From positions 1-34,938 of the forward strand of contig JAAYAP010000014.1 of assembly GCA_012719315.1 (NCBI GenBank): 34,938 nt of DNA, read 5' to 3'. Below the pieces are notes generated by a model. The model had not been told where the DNA came from and did not search any database. It worked only from the letters and a program-made list of their open reading frames with translations. The stretch is from Methanobacteriota archaeon. Its GTDB lineage: Archaea; Thermoplasmatota; Thermoplasmata; Methanomassiliicoccales; Methanomethylophilaceae. Made by a program: the position numbers and the translations under genes. Positions 16,701 to 27,826 of this stretch are shown in pieces; position 1 is the first letter of the stretch, and every line of letters begins with the position of its first letter.

Positions 16701-19079
16701 CGCAAGCTGGAATCGATGTACCGCGTCACCAGGACGGACGTCACCGCGAACGGCAGGTGGCGTTTCGGCAGGGCCGACCATCCGGAGCTCAACCGCTCCG
16801 CGAGCATCGACGCGGCCGTGCTGCGTTTCCTGGAGTGCTTCGCGCCGGCCACGGTGCACGAGGTCGCGTATGCCCTGTCCCTGTCCGAGGAGGACGCGCG
16901 CACGTCGCTGGAGTCGCTGGTCAACGGAGAGGAGGTCGCCAAAGGGTTCTTCCTGGTCTCCGAGAGCATCCAGTACATGCGCATGCTCGACCGCCTGAGG
17001 CTCAGGGCGGGGGAGGAGAACGTCTACGACTTCGAGACCGTGGAGGATTACAAGGCGTCCAAAGGGGAGCGGTTCGACACGATCGAGGGGTTCTTCGGAT
17101 TCTACGGCTCGGCCGGCAGCGAGCTCGACGTGTTCAACCGGGTCGAAGGCTTCGATCTGCGCGAATGGCAGGCCCTGCGGGAATCCGAGCGGATCCTGCT
17201 CGGCAGGTTCGTCAGGGGCAAGGTGAGGTTCGTGCTGTCCGAGGACGGCGACCGGCTCGCCTCGCTGAGAGCGGACGAGTCCACCGACGAGGACAAGAAG
17301 CTCCTGGGTGCGATCGACGGCCTCGGGCACGCCACCATGAGGCAGCTGGTGGCGGCGACCGGCCTGGACAAAGAGGCGGTCAAGGATTCGCTGCAGCGCC
17401 TCGACCGCTCGCTGAAGGTGATCCGCGCTTTCGACGAACGGGAGGACTGGGGCACCGAGAACGTCTACAAGGTCTACCGCCCGCAGGCGCCCGGAGGCGA
17501 TCCCTCCCGCGACCTGGTCGGCGGCTACATAGCCTCGCACGGCCCCGTCTCGGCGCAGGCGCTGAGATTCATGACGGGACTGGACGCGGACGAGGTCGTC
17601 CGCATGGCCGAGGAGGTCGGAGCGGTGCCGATCCTGGTCGGCGGCTCGCAGCTGACCATGTACGTCATGCCCGACGAGGTCCCCCTGCTGGAGAAGGCCT
17701 CGCGGTCGGACGGGTTGGTGAGGGTGCTCTCCATGTTCGATCACGCCCTGGGCGTCAAATGGGCCGAACTGTCGGCCCGATACGGCGACCGGTGGATCTA
17801 CCCGCTGGTCCGGGGCAACGACGTCATAGGCGCGCTGGAACTATGGGAGATGTCCGGTTGCATCGAGATCCGCAGCATGGACCTGGATGCCCCGGAGGAT
17901 CTCGGAGAGGTCCTCGCCGCGGTCGACGAGCTCATGCGCTTCTACCGCATGAAGGGCACGGACATCGTCAGGATACGCGAGATCGCGGACGTCGATGCCT
18001 CCGAACTCGGCGACGAGGCCCGCGCGGCCTTGGATGCCGCGGGCTACGTGCTCATCAACGGATTCTATGCGAAGGGCAGGTTCGTGACCAGGACCATGAC
18101 CGAGGACGAGTACGTCAGCTACGTCTTCCGCAGACAGAGGGTGTCCAAGCATTCCAAGTACGCGACGGTCGACCAGTGCGTCGCCGCCAGAGGCTACATA
18201 CGCAACGACCAGGAGCTCTACACCAGGGTCGCCGAGAAGACCTCGATCAAGAAGCAGGTCGAGCGCGGCCTGCTGGTGAAGATGACCCTGTCCCCTCCGT
18301 ACGTGGGCTACACGACATTGGATTTCGCCCCGCTCTTCCGAGCGGCGAAGGAGTCCGCCATGGACGAGGACACCCTGCTGATCCATGCGCTCATCCAGGA
18401 CCGCCAGCCCCTGTCCAGACGCGAGATCGTCGACCATTCCCCCCTGTCCGCCGAGAGGACCGCGGAGGTGCTGGGCGCGATGTCCAAGCAATCCCTGCTC
18501 TATCAGGACGCGGATTCGTACTACAGCATCGTGCCGTCCCGGGGGATCGGGAACGTGCAGGCCCTGACGGAGATCGTCAGGATGCATTTCGACGACTTCG
18601 GGATCTTCTCCGCCGAGGGCCTGGCGCAGTTCATGGGCATGCGCATGGGCGTGACCCGGGAGATCCTCGCCAACCTGGAGGATGAGGGTCTGCTGGTCAA
18701 GGGTTTCCTGGTCCGTGACGATCCCACGCTCAGATGGATGCTGAAGGACGATGTCGGAACGGACATCGAGCCGTTCGCCGAGAAGCTGATCCTGAACACC
18801 CAGGATAACCTGCATCTGTTCCTCAGGGACCGCATCAAAAGGCAGGTCGGCTCATCCGAGTGCGTGGTCTTCTCCGGCACCGGGATCATCGGGTCGTTCA
18901 AGGGCAAGCTGTGCTCGACCGGAGCCAAGGTCGAGGATTTTGAGGGCTCCGATGCGGCCATGCGGCACATCCGGGAGTGCTCGCGGCAGCTGGGCGTCAG
19001 GATAGAGGACGACCGGGAGCAGGAGGACGAGGACTGGGACGTGTCCGAGTTCTACCTCAAGACCCATCCGGGCATGTGA
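13722..19079 (+). CDS. lhr: Long ATP-dependent helicase Lhr (1785 aa) with extended multi-winged-helix / YcaQ-like C-terminus
   Basis: SSPTGSGKT, LDEIHD, LSATLAP, SSTSLELGIDIGSVDLV, QRIGRSGHS; TTG start in ORF, ATG at 13749 alternative. Confidence 0.9.
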   Translation: MERIDREYSMEEVMGLMEPTVSEWFYERFDDLTEPQSKAIPVIHERRNVLVSSPTGSGKTLTAFTSIINELVRYASEGRLEERIYCIYISPLKALANDVNRNLNGPLEEMRRIAEERGLTVPDIRVAVRSGDTSQSDRQKMVRRPPHILITTPESLSLILAAPKFSESFKDVEWVILDEIHDICESKRGVLLSLSLERLRHFCNRDFTRIGLSATLAPMDAIAGYLVGCDPDGGIRDVALIESDSKKMLDLEVICPTEDMTTLSSDIVNSMMYDKLKDLVDTHETTLIFTNTRSGAESVVYKLKERGLESIEVHHSSLGKEIRLDVEERLKRGEIRCVVSSTSLELGIDIGSVDLVCQIGSPKSVAKGLQRIGRSGHSFGRVAKGRLLVFDPDDLVECAVMCRAAHRSDIDRVGIPENCLDVLAQAVVGMSLESRWEEDDAYALVKGAYNYRNLPRESFINVLRYLGSKDEHEGVYSKIWYDEEERTFGRKRGSRMIYLMNLGTIPEEANYRVVTNRGTVAGELSEKFVERLSPKDVFVLGGRSFEFVRSKGMMAYVKEAAGRKPTVPSWAGEMLPRSFDLSLDIAEFRKEMVQRIDGDTETLIAEMTYEFDIDDGSARSIVSYMREQRAVTGFIPDIDTLAIEEYIDPSDNQRIIFHFPFGRRVNDALSRAYAYRMTNILGSNVSVTITDDNFMIGTSRRIDIERIPGMLSPSDLQTILRKSIKNSEIFKLRFRHTAARSFMILRSYKGRPISVNRQQVRSSYLLEALGNMENEPVIEETYREVLEDDMDLKNAVRVLEMIEAGTAVRTIRFSGTPSPFAHSIILSGFSDIVLMEDRSALLRELHRKVLVKALGDSVRDFEFDEDTVVPYFRQKIGRVAAKGDIPALLMRTGPLQAMRERGRHIYAYCDVERKTVDGWIGELLREGGIGTVFMDEPHIMAASEVPVYAAATVKERELSELDAQVYGRVEQRTALKEIADGLEASEDAVSRSLRKLESMYRVTRTDVTANGRWRFGRADHPELNRSASIDAAVLRFLECFAPATVHEVAYALSLSEEDARTSLESLVNGEEVAKGFFLVSESIQYMRMLDRLRLRAGEENVYDFETVEDYKASKGERFDTIEGFFGFYGSAGSELDVFNRVEGFDLREWQALRESERILLGRFVRGKVRFVLSEDGDRLASLRADESTDEDKKLLGAIDGLGHATMRQLVAATGLDKEAVKDSLQRLDRSLKVIRAFDEREDWGTENVYKVYRPQAPGGDPSRDLVGGYIASHGPVSAQALRFMTGLDADEVVRMAEEVGAVPILVGGSQLTMYVMPDEVPLLEKASRSDGLVRVLSMFDHALGVKWAELSARYGDRWIYPLVRGNDVIGALELWEMSGCIEIRSMDLDAPEDLGEVLAAVDELMRFYRMKGTDIVRIREIADVDASELGDEARAALDAAGYVLINGFYAKGRFVTRTMTEDEYVSYVFRRQRVSKHSKYATVDQCVAARGYIRNDQELYTRVAEKTSIKKQVERGLLVKMTLSPPYVGYTTLDFAPLFRAAKESAMDEDTLLIHALIQDRQPLSRREIVDHSPLSAERTAEVLGAMSKQSLLYQDADSYYSIVPSRGIGNVQALTEIVRMHFDDFGIFSAEGLAQFMGMRMGVTREILANLEDEGLLVKGFLVRDDPTLRWMLKDDVGTDIEPFAEKLILNTQDNLHLFLRDRIKRQVGSSECVVFSGTGIIGSFKGKLCSTGAKVEDFEGSDAAMRHIRECSRQLGVRIEDDREQEDEDWDVSEFYLKTHPGM

Positions 19080-19872
19080 CGCCGCGGCCGCAGTGGTAAA
19101 GCAGTTCCTGGGCGTACCCTGCGTATCGGCCGAAGGTCTCGCGGCCGTAATCGGAGACCTTCCTGTAGCTGCCGGACACCCCGTACATCGATTCCATGAC
19201 CTTGGCGATGCGCACGTCGACGGGGAAGGCGTCCAGGTGGTCGAAGGCGAAGAGGGCTACGCAATCCGCCACTTTGGGGCCGACCCCTTCTATCTCCATC
19301 AGCGCCTCGACGCAGCCGACGCGGTCCTCGCCGGCGATGCGTTCCAGGTCCACCTCGCCGCATTCCACCTTCTCGGCCAGCTTCAGCAGCCTGCCCTCCC
19401 TGTACCCGAGTCTGCAGAGGCCGAGCTCGTCGCATCCGTCCAGGATCCGTCCGGGCTCGGGGAACGAGCGGCGGCCTCCGAGGTCGTCGCCGAACCGTTC
19501 GCAGACCGCTTCGACCATCGCGGCGATGCGTTTGACATTGGCGTTGGTGGCGAGGACGTATGTGGCCAAGCACTCCCATCGGTCCTGGCGCAGCAGCCTC
19601 AAGCCCGGGCATGCCGCCGCCAGGCAGGCTAAACGGGGGTCGCGGGAGGAGACCTCCGCGACCATGGCGGCCAGGTCGTCGTCCGCTCTGAAGTAATCCG
19701 CTATGCGCCGGCGGTCGGAGGATCCGGAGCAATCGAAACCGTCCTCCGTCTGCACCAGCGTCACGACCTCCCGGCCGATGACGCCCTGCCAGCCGTCGGC
19801 GGTCCTGACCCAGCGATGGGCCTGCCCGCATCCGAGCGTCGGATCGAGCGAGACGTCCATGGTGATCCGCAT
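19057..19872 (-). CDS. ogg: 8-oxoguanine DNA glycosylase (OGG1 family)
   Basis: HhH-GPD EIEGVGPKVADCVALFAFDHLDAFPVDVRIAKVM; OGG_N-like N-terminus. Confidence 0.9.
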   Translation of the reverse strand: MRITMDVSLDPTLGCGQAHRWVRTADGWQGVIGREVVTLVQTEDGFDCSGSSDRRRIADYFRADDDLAAMVAEVSSRDPRLACLAAACPGLRLLRQDRWECLATYVLATNANVKRIAAMVEAVCERFGDDLGGRRSFPEPGRILDGCDELGLCRLGYREGRLLKLAEKVECGEVDLERIAGEDRVGCVEALMEIEGVGPKVADCVALFAFDHLDAFPVDVRIAKVMESMYGVSGSYRKVSDYGRETFGRYAGYAQELLYHCGRGVTCPDGS

Positions 19873-19895
19873 CGTCTGCTCCGATGCATCGCGGA

Positions 19896-19927
19896 GTATA
19901 AACCCATTCCGAGGAATGATATAATCC
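19896..19927. promoter_or_regulatory. Divergent ogg/nfo promoter with central palindrome CATTCC-GA-GGAATG (19905..19918)
   Basis: Minus TATA GGTTTATACT and plus TATA GATATAATCC flank the inverted repeat; each is about 25 nt from the start codons. Confidence 0.55.
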
Positions 19928-19944
19928 GAATCCCATGGCGGTGC

Positions 19945-20754
19945 ATGAGATTCGGACCGGCAGGGTACCCTTCCGCAGGCAAGACGCCGGAGGGGTCGCT
20001 GAAATACACGAGGGAACTCGGCTTGGACGCCCTGGAGGTGGGATTCGTCAGAGGGGCGCGGATATCCGAGGAGAGGGCCAAGGCGATCGGCGCATACGCC
20101 AAGGGATTGGACATCAGGATGAGCTGCCACGCCCCGTATTACATCAATTTCAACTCCGAGAACCCCGAGACCAGGGTCAACAGCCTGAGATGGGTGACGG
20201 ACACCGCGAGGGCCGCGCATCATCTGGGAGCGTACATCATCGTCATCCATGCGGCATCGTACGGCAAGACGCCGGCGGCGGCCCTGCCGGCGGTGATCGA
20301 GGGACTCACCAGATGCAAGGACCTCATGGACGACGAGGGGATCCGGGACGTGACCCTCGGGATCGAGACCATGGGCAAGAAGGCCCAGTTCGGCACGCTG
20401 GAGGAGATCGCCGCGGTGATCGACGCCGTCGACGGCGTCAAAGCCGTGCTCGACGTCGCCCACGTCCACGCCAGAGACAACGGGCGCATCAAGACCCCGG
20501 AGGACATGGCCGGGATCCTGGACGAGTTCCTCCCGCTCGGAGGGGACATCGCGCATTTCCACATCAGCTGCATAAAATACGGGGAGAGGGGGGAGATCTC
20601 GCATCTGCCGCTCGAGACCAAGGAACCCGACCTGCAGTTCCTCGCGGATCTGATGGACGGATCCCCGCGGGATTGCACCTTCATCTGCGAATCGCCGCTG
20701 GTCGAGCAGGATGCGGTGGTGTTCAGGGATATGTTCCCTTCCTACCGCGTATAA
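19945..20754 (+). CDS. nfo: Endonuclease IV-like AP endonuclease (TIM barrel)
   Basis: SCHAPYYINFNSE, IETMGKKAQFGTLEEIA, LDVAHVHAR, HFHISCIKYGERGEISHLPL, FICESP. Confidence 0.9.
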   Translation: MRFGPAGYPSAGKTPEGSLKYTRELGLDALEVGFVRGARISEERAKAIGAYAKGLDIRMSCHAPYYINFNSENPETRVNSLRWVTDTARAAHHLGAYIIVIHAASYGKTPAAALPAVIEGLTRCKDLMDDEGIRDVTLGIETMGKKAQFGTLEEIAAVIDAVDGVKAVLDVAHVHARDNGRIKTPEDMAGILDEFLPLGGDIAHFHISCIKYGERGEISHLPLETKEPDLQFLADLMDGSPRDCTFICESPLVEQDAVVFRDMFPSYRV

Positions 20755-20793
20755 GCAACCTTTTTGTGCTTAGTCGAGTTAGGCGTTGGCAGT

Positions 20794-20868
20794 GCCACTG
20801 TGGCTCAGCGGTAGAGCGGCGGTTTCGTAAACCGTAGGCCGGGGGTTCGATTCCCTCCAGTGGCTCCA
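20794..20868 (+). tRNA. tRNA-Thr (anticodon CGT), CCA encoded
   Basis: Complete cloverleaf: acceptor GCCACTG/CAGTGGC, anticodon loop TTCGTAA, T-loop TTCGATT. Confidence 0.95.
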
Positions 20869-20878
20869 TTGCCTTATC

Positions 20879-22171
20879 TCATGCCTCGTCGTCGTCCGGA
20901 TCCTTGACGAGGTACTTGCCGACGATCTTGATGGCGCAGACGTCCCCGCACATGGAGCAGCCCTCCTCCTTCTCGGTGCAGCCGCGCTCGCGGTAGGCCC
21001 GGGCTTTGACCGGATCGATGCAGACGTCGAACATCGCATCCCAGTCGAGCTGTTTCCTCGCCTTCGCCATGGCGGTGTCCCGCTCGCGTCCCCTTCCCCT
21101 GCAGAGGTCGCCGACATGGGCGGCGATCTTCGAGGCGATGACGCCTTCCCGGACATCGTCCTCGTCCGGCAGCGACAGATGCTCCGCCGGAGTCAGGTAG
21201 CAGAGGAAATCGGCGCCGTTCTGAGCCGCCACCGCGCCTCCGATCGCACCCACCAGGTGATCGTATCCGGGGGCGATGTCGGTGACCAGGGGCCCGAGGA
21301 CGTAGAACGGGGCCTCGTGGCAGAGCCTCTTCTCCAGCTGCATGTTCATGGCGATCTGGTCCAACGGCACATGGCCAGGTCCCTCGACCATCGTCTGCAC
21401 CCCCGCCTCGCGCGCCCGTTCGACCAGATGCCCCAAGGTCATCAACTCGGACAGCTGGGCGGGATCGGAGGCGTCGTCGATGCATCCCGGCCGGAGGCCG
21501 TCTCCGAGCGAGAGCGCGAACTCGTGCTCCCGGGCGAGTTCCAACAGGTAATCGAAATCCTTGAACAGGGGGTTCTCCTCGTCATTGTGCAGGATCCACG
21601 CGGTCAGGAACGACCCTCCCCGCGAGACCACGTCCATGAGGCGGCCGCTCTTCTTGAGCCACGACACCGTCTCCCGGGTTATGCCGCAGTGCACGGTCAT
21701 GAAATCGATGCCGTCGCGCGCGTGTTTCTCTATACCTCCGAAGATATCGTCCTCGGTCATCTCCACCACGGCATCCCGCCTGGCCGCGGTCAGCCCGGTC
21801 TGGTAGATGGGGACGGACCCCATGATCACGGGGCATCCCCCCAGGAGCCTGGCCCTGATGGCGTCGATGTCCCCGCCGGTGCTGAGGTCCATCACGGCGT
21901 CCGTGCCGTGTTCCAAGGCGATCTCCAGCTTGCGCATCTCGCTGTCGACGTCCACGAGGTCGCGGGAGGTCCCCAGGTTCACATTCACCTTGACCGACAT
22001 GCCCGCGCCGATCGCGCAGGGCTCCGGATCGTGCACGGGATTGCAGGGTGCGCAGATGCGGCCGGAGGCGATGCCGTTGCGGACGAACTCCTCGCTGACC
22101 CCCTCCTTCTTCGCGATCTCCCTGATCAGAGGCGTGATGCCTCTGCGGGCTTCCTCCATTATCGTACTCAT
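20879..22171 (-). CDS. thiC: Phosphomethylpyrimidine synthase ThiC
   Basis: ThiC conserved sequence (GTDAVMDLSTGGDID, EGPGHVPLDQI, FYVLGPLVTDIAPGYDHL) and C-terminal CSMCGDVC cluster; ATG at 22171 preferred. Confidence 0.95.
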   Translation of the reverse strand: MSTIMEEARRGITPLIREIAKKEGVSEEFVRNGIASGRICAPCNPVHDPEPCAIGAGMSVKVNVNLGTSRDLVDVDSEMRKLEIALEHGTDAVMDLSTGGDIDAIRARLLGGCPVIMGSVPIYQTGLTAARRDAVVEMTEDDIFGGIEKHARDGIDFMTVHCGITRETVSWLKKSGRLMDVVSRGGSFLTAWILHNDEENPLFKDFDYLLELAREHEFALSLGDGLRPGCIDDASDPAQLSELMTLGHLVERAREAGVQTMVEGPGHVPLDQIAMNMQLEKRLCHEAPFYVLGPLVTDIAPGYDHLVGAIGGAVAAQNGADFLCYLTPAEHLSLPDEDDVREGVIASKIAAHVGDLCRGRGRERDTAMAKARKQLDWDAMFDVCIDPVKARAYRERGCTEKEEGCSMCGDVCAIKIVGKYLVKDPDDDEA

Positions 22172-22230
22172 CGGTATCACCTTGTTATCGGGGCATTTTT
22201 ATTTTAAGGTGATGGCGACGCCCGCGGCCT

Positions 22231-22255
22231 CGCGCGCGCTCGCGCGTATATATAG
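22231..22255 (+). promoter_or_regulatory. gyrB promoter: CGCGCGCGCTCGCGCGTATATATAG
   Basis: Canonical archaeal TATA box abutting a CG-alternating tract, 32-40 nt upstream of the gyrB ATG. Confidence 0.6.
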
Positions 22256-22280
22256 GTGTACAGCATGTCCTGGTCGTTGA

Positions 22281-24209
<1,929 letters not shown>

Positions 24210-24213
24210 TATC

Positions 24214-26673
24214 ATGGAAGAGGAGAAGAGGATCATCAAGCAGGGCATCGAGAAGCAGATGCAGCATTCGTACATCGACTACTCCATGAGCGTCATCGTG
24301 GGACGTGCGCTGCCGGACGTGCGCGACGGCCTCAAACCCGTGCACAGGCGGATACTCTACGCGATGCACGGGCTCGGGTTGCAGAGCAACCGCCCGTTCA
24401 AGAAATCGGCGACGGTCGTGGGAGAGGTCCTCGGCAAGTACCACCCGCACGGAGACACGGCGGCGTACGAGGCGATGGTCAGATTGGCGCAGCCGTTCGC
24501 GATGAGGTACATGCTGGTCGACGGCCAGGGCAACTTCGGTTCGGTCGACGGCGATTCGGCGGCGGCGATGCGTTACACCGAGGCCCGGCTCTCGAAGATG
24601 TCCAACGACATCCTCGAAGGGCTCGACAAGGAGACGGTCGACATGATCGACAACTTCGACGGCTCGCTCAAAGAGCCTTCCGTGCTCCCGTCGAAGCTGC
24701 CCAACCTCCTGGTCAACGGCTCGTACGGCATAGCCGTGGGGATGGCCACCAAGATGCCTCCCCACAACATCACCGAGGTCTGCAACGCGATCAAGCACGT
24801 GATCGCCGATCCCGATGCCACGGTGTCGGAGATCATGGAGCATCTGCCGGGCCCGGACTTCCCGACGGGAGGGACGATATACGGGCTCGGAGGCATCATC
24901 TCCGCGTACGAGACGGGACGCGGGCGGATCAAGCTCCGGGCGAACACCCATTTCGAGGAGATGCCCAACGGGAAGACGCGCATCATCGTCGACGAGATCC
25001 CCTACCAGGTCAACAAGGCGCAGCTGATCGAGAACATCGCCGAGCAGGTCAAGAACAAGACGCTCGAGCACATAACCGATCTGCGCGACGAATCGGACCG
25101 GTCCGGCATGCGCATCGTGATCGAGCTGCACAAGGACGCGTTGGAGAACGTCGTCTTGGAGAACCTCTTCAAGAAGACGCAGATGGAGATCACCTACGGG
25201 ATCATCAACCTCGCCCTGGTCGACGGCAAGCCGACGCTCCTGGGGATCAGGGCGCTGATCGGCAACTACCTCTCCCATCGGAAGGAGGTGATCGCCCGCA
25301 GCACGCGTTACGATCTCGGGCAGGCGGAGCGGAGGCACCACATCCTCGAGGGGCTGACCAGGGCTCTGGGCATGCTCGACGAGACGATCGCGTTGATCCG
25401 CGCATCCGATTCGGGCGAAGAGGCCAACCAGCGCCTGCAGACGCTCCTGGGCATCGACCAGGAGCAGGCCAAGGCGATCCTGGACATGAGGCTCCAGCGG
25501 CTGACCGGCCTGGAGATCGGGGCGATCGAGGAGGAGCACCGCGACCTGCTGGTGCTGATGGCGGATCTCCGCGACATCCTCGCCAACGAGCAGAGGGTGC
25601 TCGACATCATCGTCGGGGAGCTCGACGGCATGATCGGATCGTACGGCGACGGACGCCGCACCGTGATCAACGAGCATGCCCTCGACATCGACGAGGAGGA
25701 CCTGATCGAGAGGCAGGACGTCGTCATCACCATCTCCGCCGACGATTACATCAAGAGGATCCCGCTCAGCACGTACCGGGAGCAGGGGCGCGGCGGAGTC
25801 GGGCTGACCGGCATGCGCACCAAGGAGGAGGACCACGTCAAGAGCATGTTCGTCTCCTCGTCGCACGACTACTTCATGTTCATCACCAACCGGGGACGGC
25901 TGCATTGGCTCAAAGGGTACAGGGTGCCCGAGGGCAGCAGGCAGTCGCGCGGGAAGCCGATCATCAACCTGCTCCCCGACCTGGAGGCGGGCGAGAGGGT
26001 CATGGACGCCATCTGCGTCAGCGGGTTCGACGAGGACAGGTACCTCGTCTTCTGCACCAGGAACGGGCTCATGAAGAAAACGTCCCTCCGCGCTTACGGG
26101 AACGTCAGGGCCAAGGGGATAAAGGCGATCAGGATCGTCGACGGGGACGAGTTGGTGGAGACGGCCATCACCGACGGCACCCGGCTCATCATGCTGGCCT
26201 CCGCCAACGGCCTCGTCTGCACCTTCGACGAGGACAGGGTCCGTGCCACCGGCAGGGACACGATGGGAGTCAGGGGCATGGCCCTGGGCAAGGGCGACCG
26301 GGTCGTGTCGATGGCCGCGGTCGGCGAAAAGGACCGGCTGCTCACGGTCACCGAGAACGGTTACGGCAAGATCTCGAACGTGGCCGATTACCGCGTCACC
26401 GGTCGCGGAGCCAAGGGGGTCATCACCATCCGGACCGACGACAGGAACGGGAAGGTGGTGTCGGTGAGGAAGGTCGAACCGGGCGATCACCTGCTGGTGA
26501 CCAGCAGGCAGGGCAAGATCATCCGCATGGAGGTCGACGACATCAGCGAGCAGAGCCGGCGCACCAGAGGGGTGATCCTCATGGACATGCGCGACGGCGA
26601 CACGATCACCGCCGTGCAGACCCTCGTGCCCGGGGATGCCGAGGAGCCGGCGGATCCCGTCGCGGAGGAATGA
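24214..26673 (+). CDS. gyrA: DNA gyrase subunit A
   Basis: [32 protein letters not shown], active-site region EARLSKM, GyrA CTD repeats; ATG at 24214. Confidence 0.97.
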   Translation: MEEEKRIIKQGIEKQMQHSYIDYSMSVIVGRALPDVRDGLKPVHRRILYAMHGLGLQSNRPFKKSATVVGEVLGKYHPHGDTAAYEAMVRLAQPFAMRYMLVDGQGNFGSVDGDSAAAMRYTEARLSKMSNDILEGLDKETVDMIDNFDGSLKEPSVLPSKLPNLLVNGSYGIAVGMATKMPPHNITEVCNAIKHVIADPDATVSEIMEHLPGPDFPTGGTIYGLGGIISAYETGRGRIKLRANTHFEEMPNGKTRIIVDEIPYQVNKAQLIENIAEQVKNKTLEHITDLRDESDRSGMRIVIELHKDALENVVLENLFKKTQMEITYGIINLALVDGKPTLLGIRALIGNYLSHRKEVIARSTRYDLGQAERRHHILEGLTRALGMLDETIALIRASDSGEEANQRLQTLLGIDQEQAKAILDMRLQRLTGLEIGAIEEEHRDLLVLMADLRDILANEQRVLDIIVGELDGMIGSYGDGRRTVINEHALDIDEEDLIERQDVVITISADDYIKRIPLSTYREQGRGGVGLTGMRTKEEDHVKSMFVSSSHDYFMFITNRGRLHWLKGYRVPEGSRQSRGKPIINLLPDLEAGERVMDAICVSGFDEDRYLVFCTRNGLMKKTSLRAYGNVRAKGIKAIRIVDGDELVETAITDGTRLIMLASANGLVCTFDEDRVRATGRDTMGVRGMALGKGDRVVSMAAVGEKDRLLTVTENGYGKISNVADYRVTGRGAKGVITIRTDDRNGKVVSVRKVEPGDHLLVTSRQGKIIRMEVDDISEQSRRTRGVILMDMRDGDTITAVQTLVPGDAEEPADPVAEE

Positions 26674-26963
26674 GGATGCGGACGGGGACAGCCTGGTCGG
26701 TGCTCGTCGCGACGGTGGCGGCCTGTGCCGTGCTGTCCCTGGCCGCGGCGATCCTGTCCGGCGGCATGGTGCGTGCGCTGTTCGCCGCCTGCGCGGTGCT
26801 GTTCGCGCTGTCGGCGGGGCTCATCGTCGCCACCCGCAGGAGGTATCTGGAGCTCCTCGATGCAGCCAGCGTCATCGATTGTCTCAAGCTGAAGAGGCCC
26901 GGCGTCCTCCCCAGGGGGGACGCCGAGGCGATCGTGCCGAAAGGCAAGATGCCGGAAGAATGA
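26670..26963 (+). CDS. Small two-TM membrane protein coupled to gyrA
   Basis: 97-aa ORF with ATGA overlap with gyrA stop; two hydrophobic segments. Confidence 0.65.
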   Translation: MRMRTGTAWSVLVATVAACAVLSLAAAILSGGMVRALFAACAVLFALSAGLIVATRRRYLELLDAASVIDCLKLKRPGVLPRGDAEAIVPKGKMPEE

Positions 26964-26973
26964 ATGCCAATAA

Positions 26974-26983
26974 GCTTTATATG
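26974..26983 (+). promoter_or_regulatory. Box A of tRNA-Phe (GCTTTATATG)
   Basis: TATA box about 26-30 nt upstream of the tRNA 5' end. Confidence 0.7.
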
Positions 26984-27007
26984 CAGTTCGAACTATGGGG
27001 GAATCAC

Positions 27008-27083
27008 GCCGTGGTAACTCAGTTGGGAGAGTGCGTGACTGAAGATCACGAAGTCGCTGGTTCGAGCCCGGCTCACGGCACCA
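27008..27083 (+). tRNA. tRNA-Phe (anticodon GAA), CCA encoded
   Basis: Cloverleaf: GCCGTGG/TCACGGC acceptor, anticodon loop CTGAAGA, T-loop TTCGAGC. Confidence 0.95.
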
Positions 27084-27119
27084 TACATTCTACACAGGCT
27101 GTGACCCGGAGGCGATGGC

Positions 27120-27278
27120 TTGGCTGAACCCGACCTGATCCTCATCGACATCGCCACCTGCGGGCTGACGCTCGCCGAGACGCTCGCCGAGATCGGACGG
27201 CTGCAGTCCGAGTATCCCGATCACGAGATCTTCCTCGACGGGGATGCACGTGCGATCGTCGGGAGGAAGAGGGTATGA
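27120..27278 (+). CDS. Small protein, 52 aa (MAEPDLILIDIATCGLTLAETLAEIGRLQSEYPDHEIFLDGDARAIVGRKRV)
   Basis: TTG start, TGA overlaps next ATG (ATGA) indicating translational coupling; below the ORF-track length cutoff. Confidence 0.55.
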   Translation: MAEPDLILIDIATCGLTLAETLAEIGRLQSEYPDHEIFLDGDARAIVGRKRV

Positions 27279-27826
27279 AGGGGATGCGCAGAGGCAGGGT
27301 GACCATCGGCCTGTACAACGCCTACGACCCTCACAGGTTCCGGGAGCCGCACCGCAGGGTGATCGCGAGAGCGGGGGATCTGGCATTGGCATTCGACATG
27401 AACCTGGCGCTTTTCGGGTTCCCCGTGCCCGAGGACACCAGGACGCCGCTGGAGGTGGCGCAGTGGATCGCCGATACCACCAGCATCGGCGACGACGGCA
27501 GGAACTTCTTGAAACTGGCCGAACAGGGGAGGTTCCATCGGTTCGAGTACCCGGCCAAGGGGTTCCCGCCGCAATTGGGGGAACCGATCCTCACCACCAG
27601 CAAACCGGTCCCGGGCAGAGGGGTCGATCTGAACCATGTCGCGGACGCCGTCCGCGAGGGCCGCAGCCTGCTCCTGGTCTTCGGCATCGGCCCCCACGGG
27701 GTGCCCAAGAGCGTCGCCTCGATCCCGAAGCACGATTTCGACGTGACCGGCGGCGGTCACTCGCTGGAGACCTGCACCGCATTGGGCGCGGTCTGCGGGG
27801 CGCTGTACGCGAGACTCGATCAATAA
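27275..27826 (+). CDS. DUF531 family archaeal protein
   Basis: VTIGLYNAYDPHRFREPHRRVIARAGDLALAFDMNLALFGFP... DUF531-like. Confidence 0.75.
   Translation: MKGMRRGRVTIGLYNAYDPHRFREPHRRVIARAGDLALAFDMNLALFGFPVPEDTRTPLEVAQWIADTTSIGDDGRNFLKLAEQGRFHRFEYPAKGFPPQLGEPILTTSKPVPGRGVDLNHVADAVREGRSLLLVFGIGPHGVPKSVASIPKHDFDVTGGGHSLETCTALGAVCGALYARLDQ

Noticed and set aside
15468-17744. 758-aa antisense ORF inside lhr (and the 736-aa +1 frame ORF 16475..18685)
   Set aside because: Low-complexity His/Arg/Gly/Asp-rich translations typical of alternate frames in high-GC coding DNA; the Lhr frame has clear helicase motifs.
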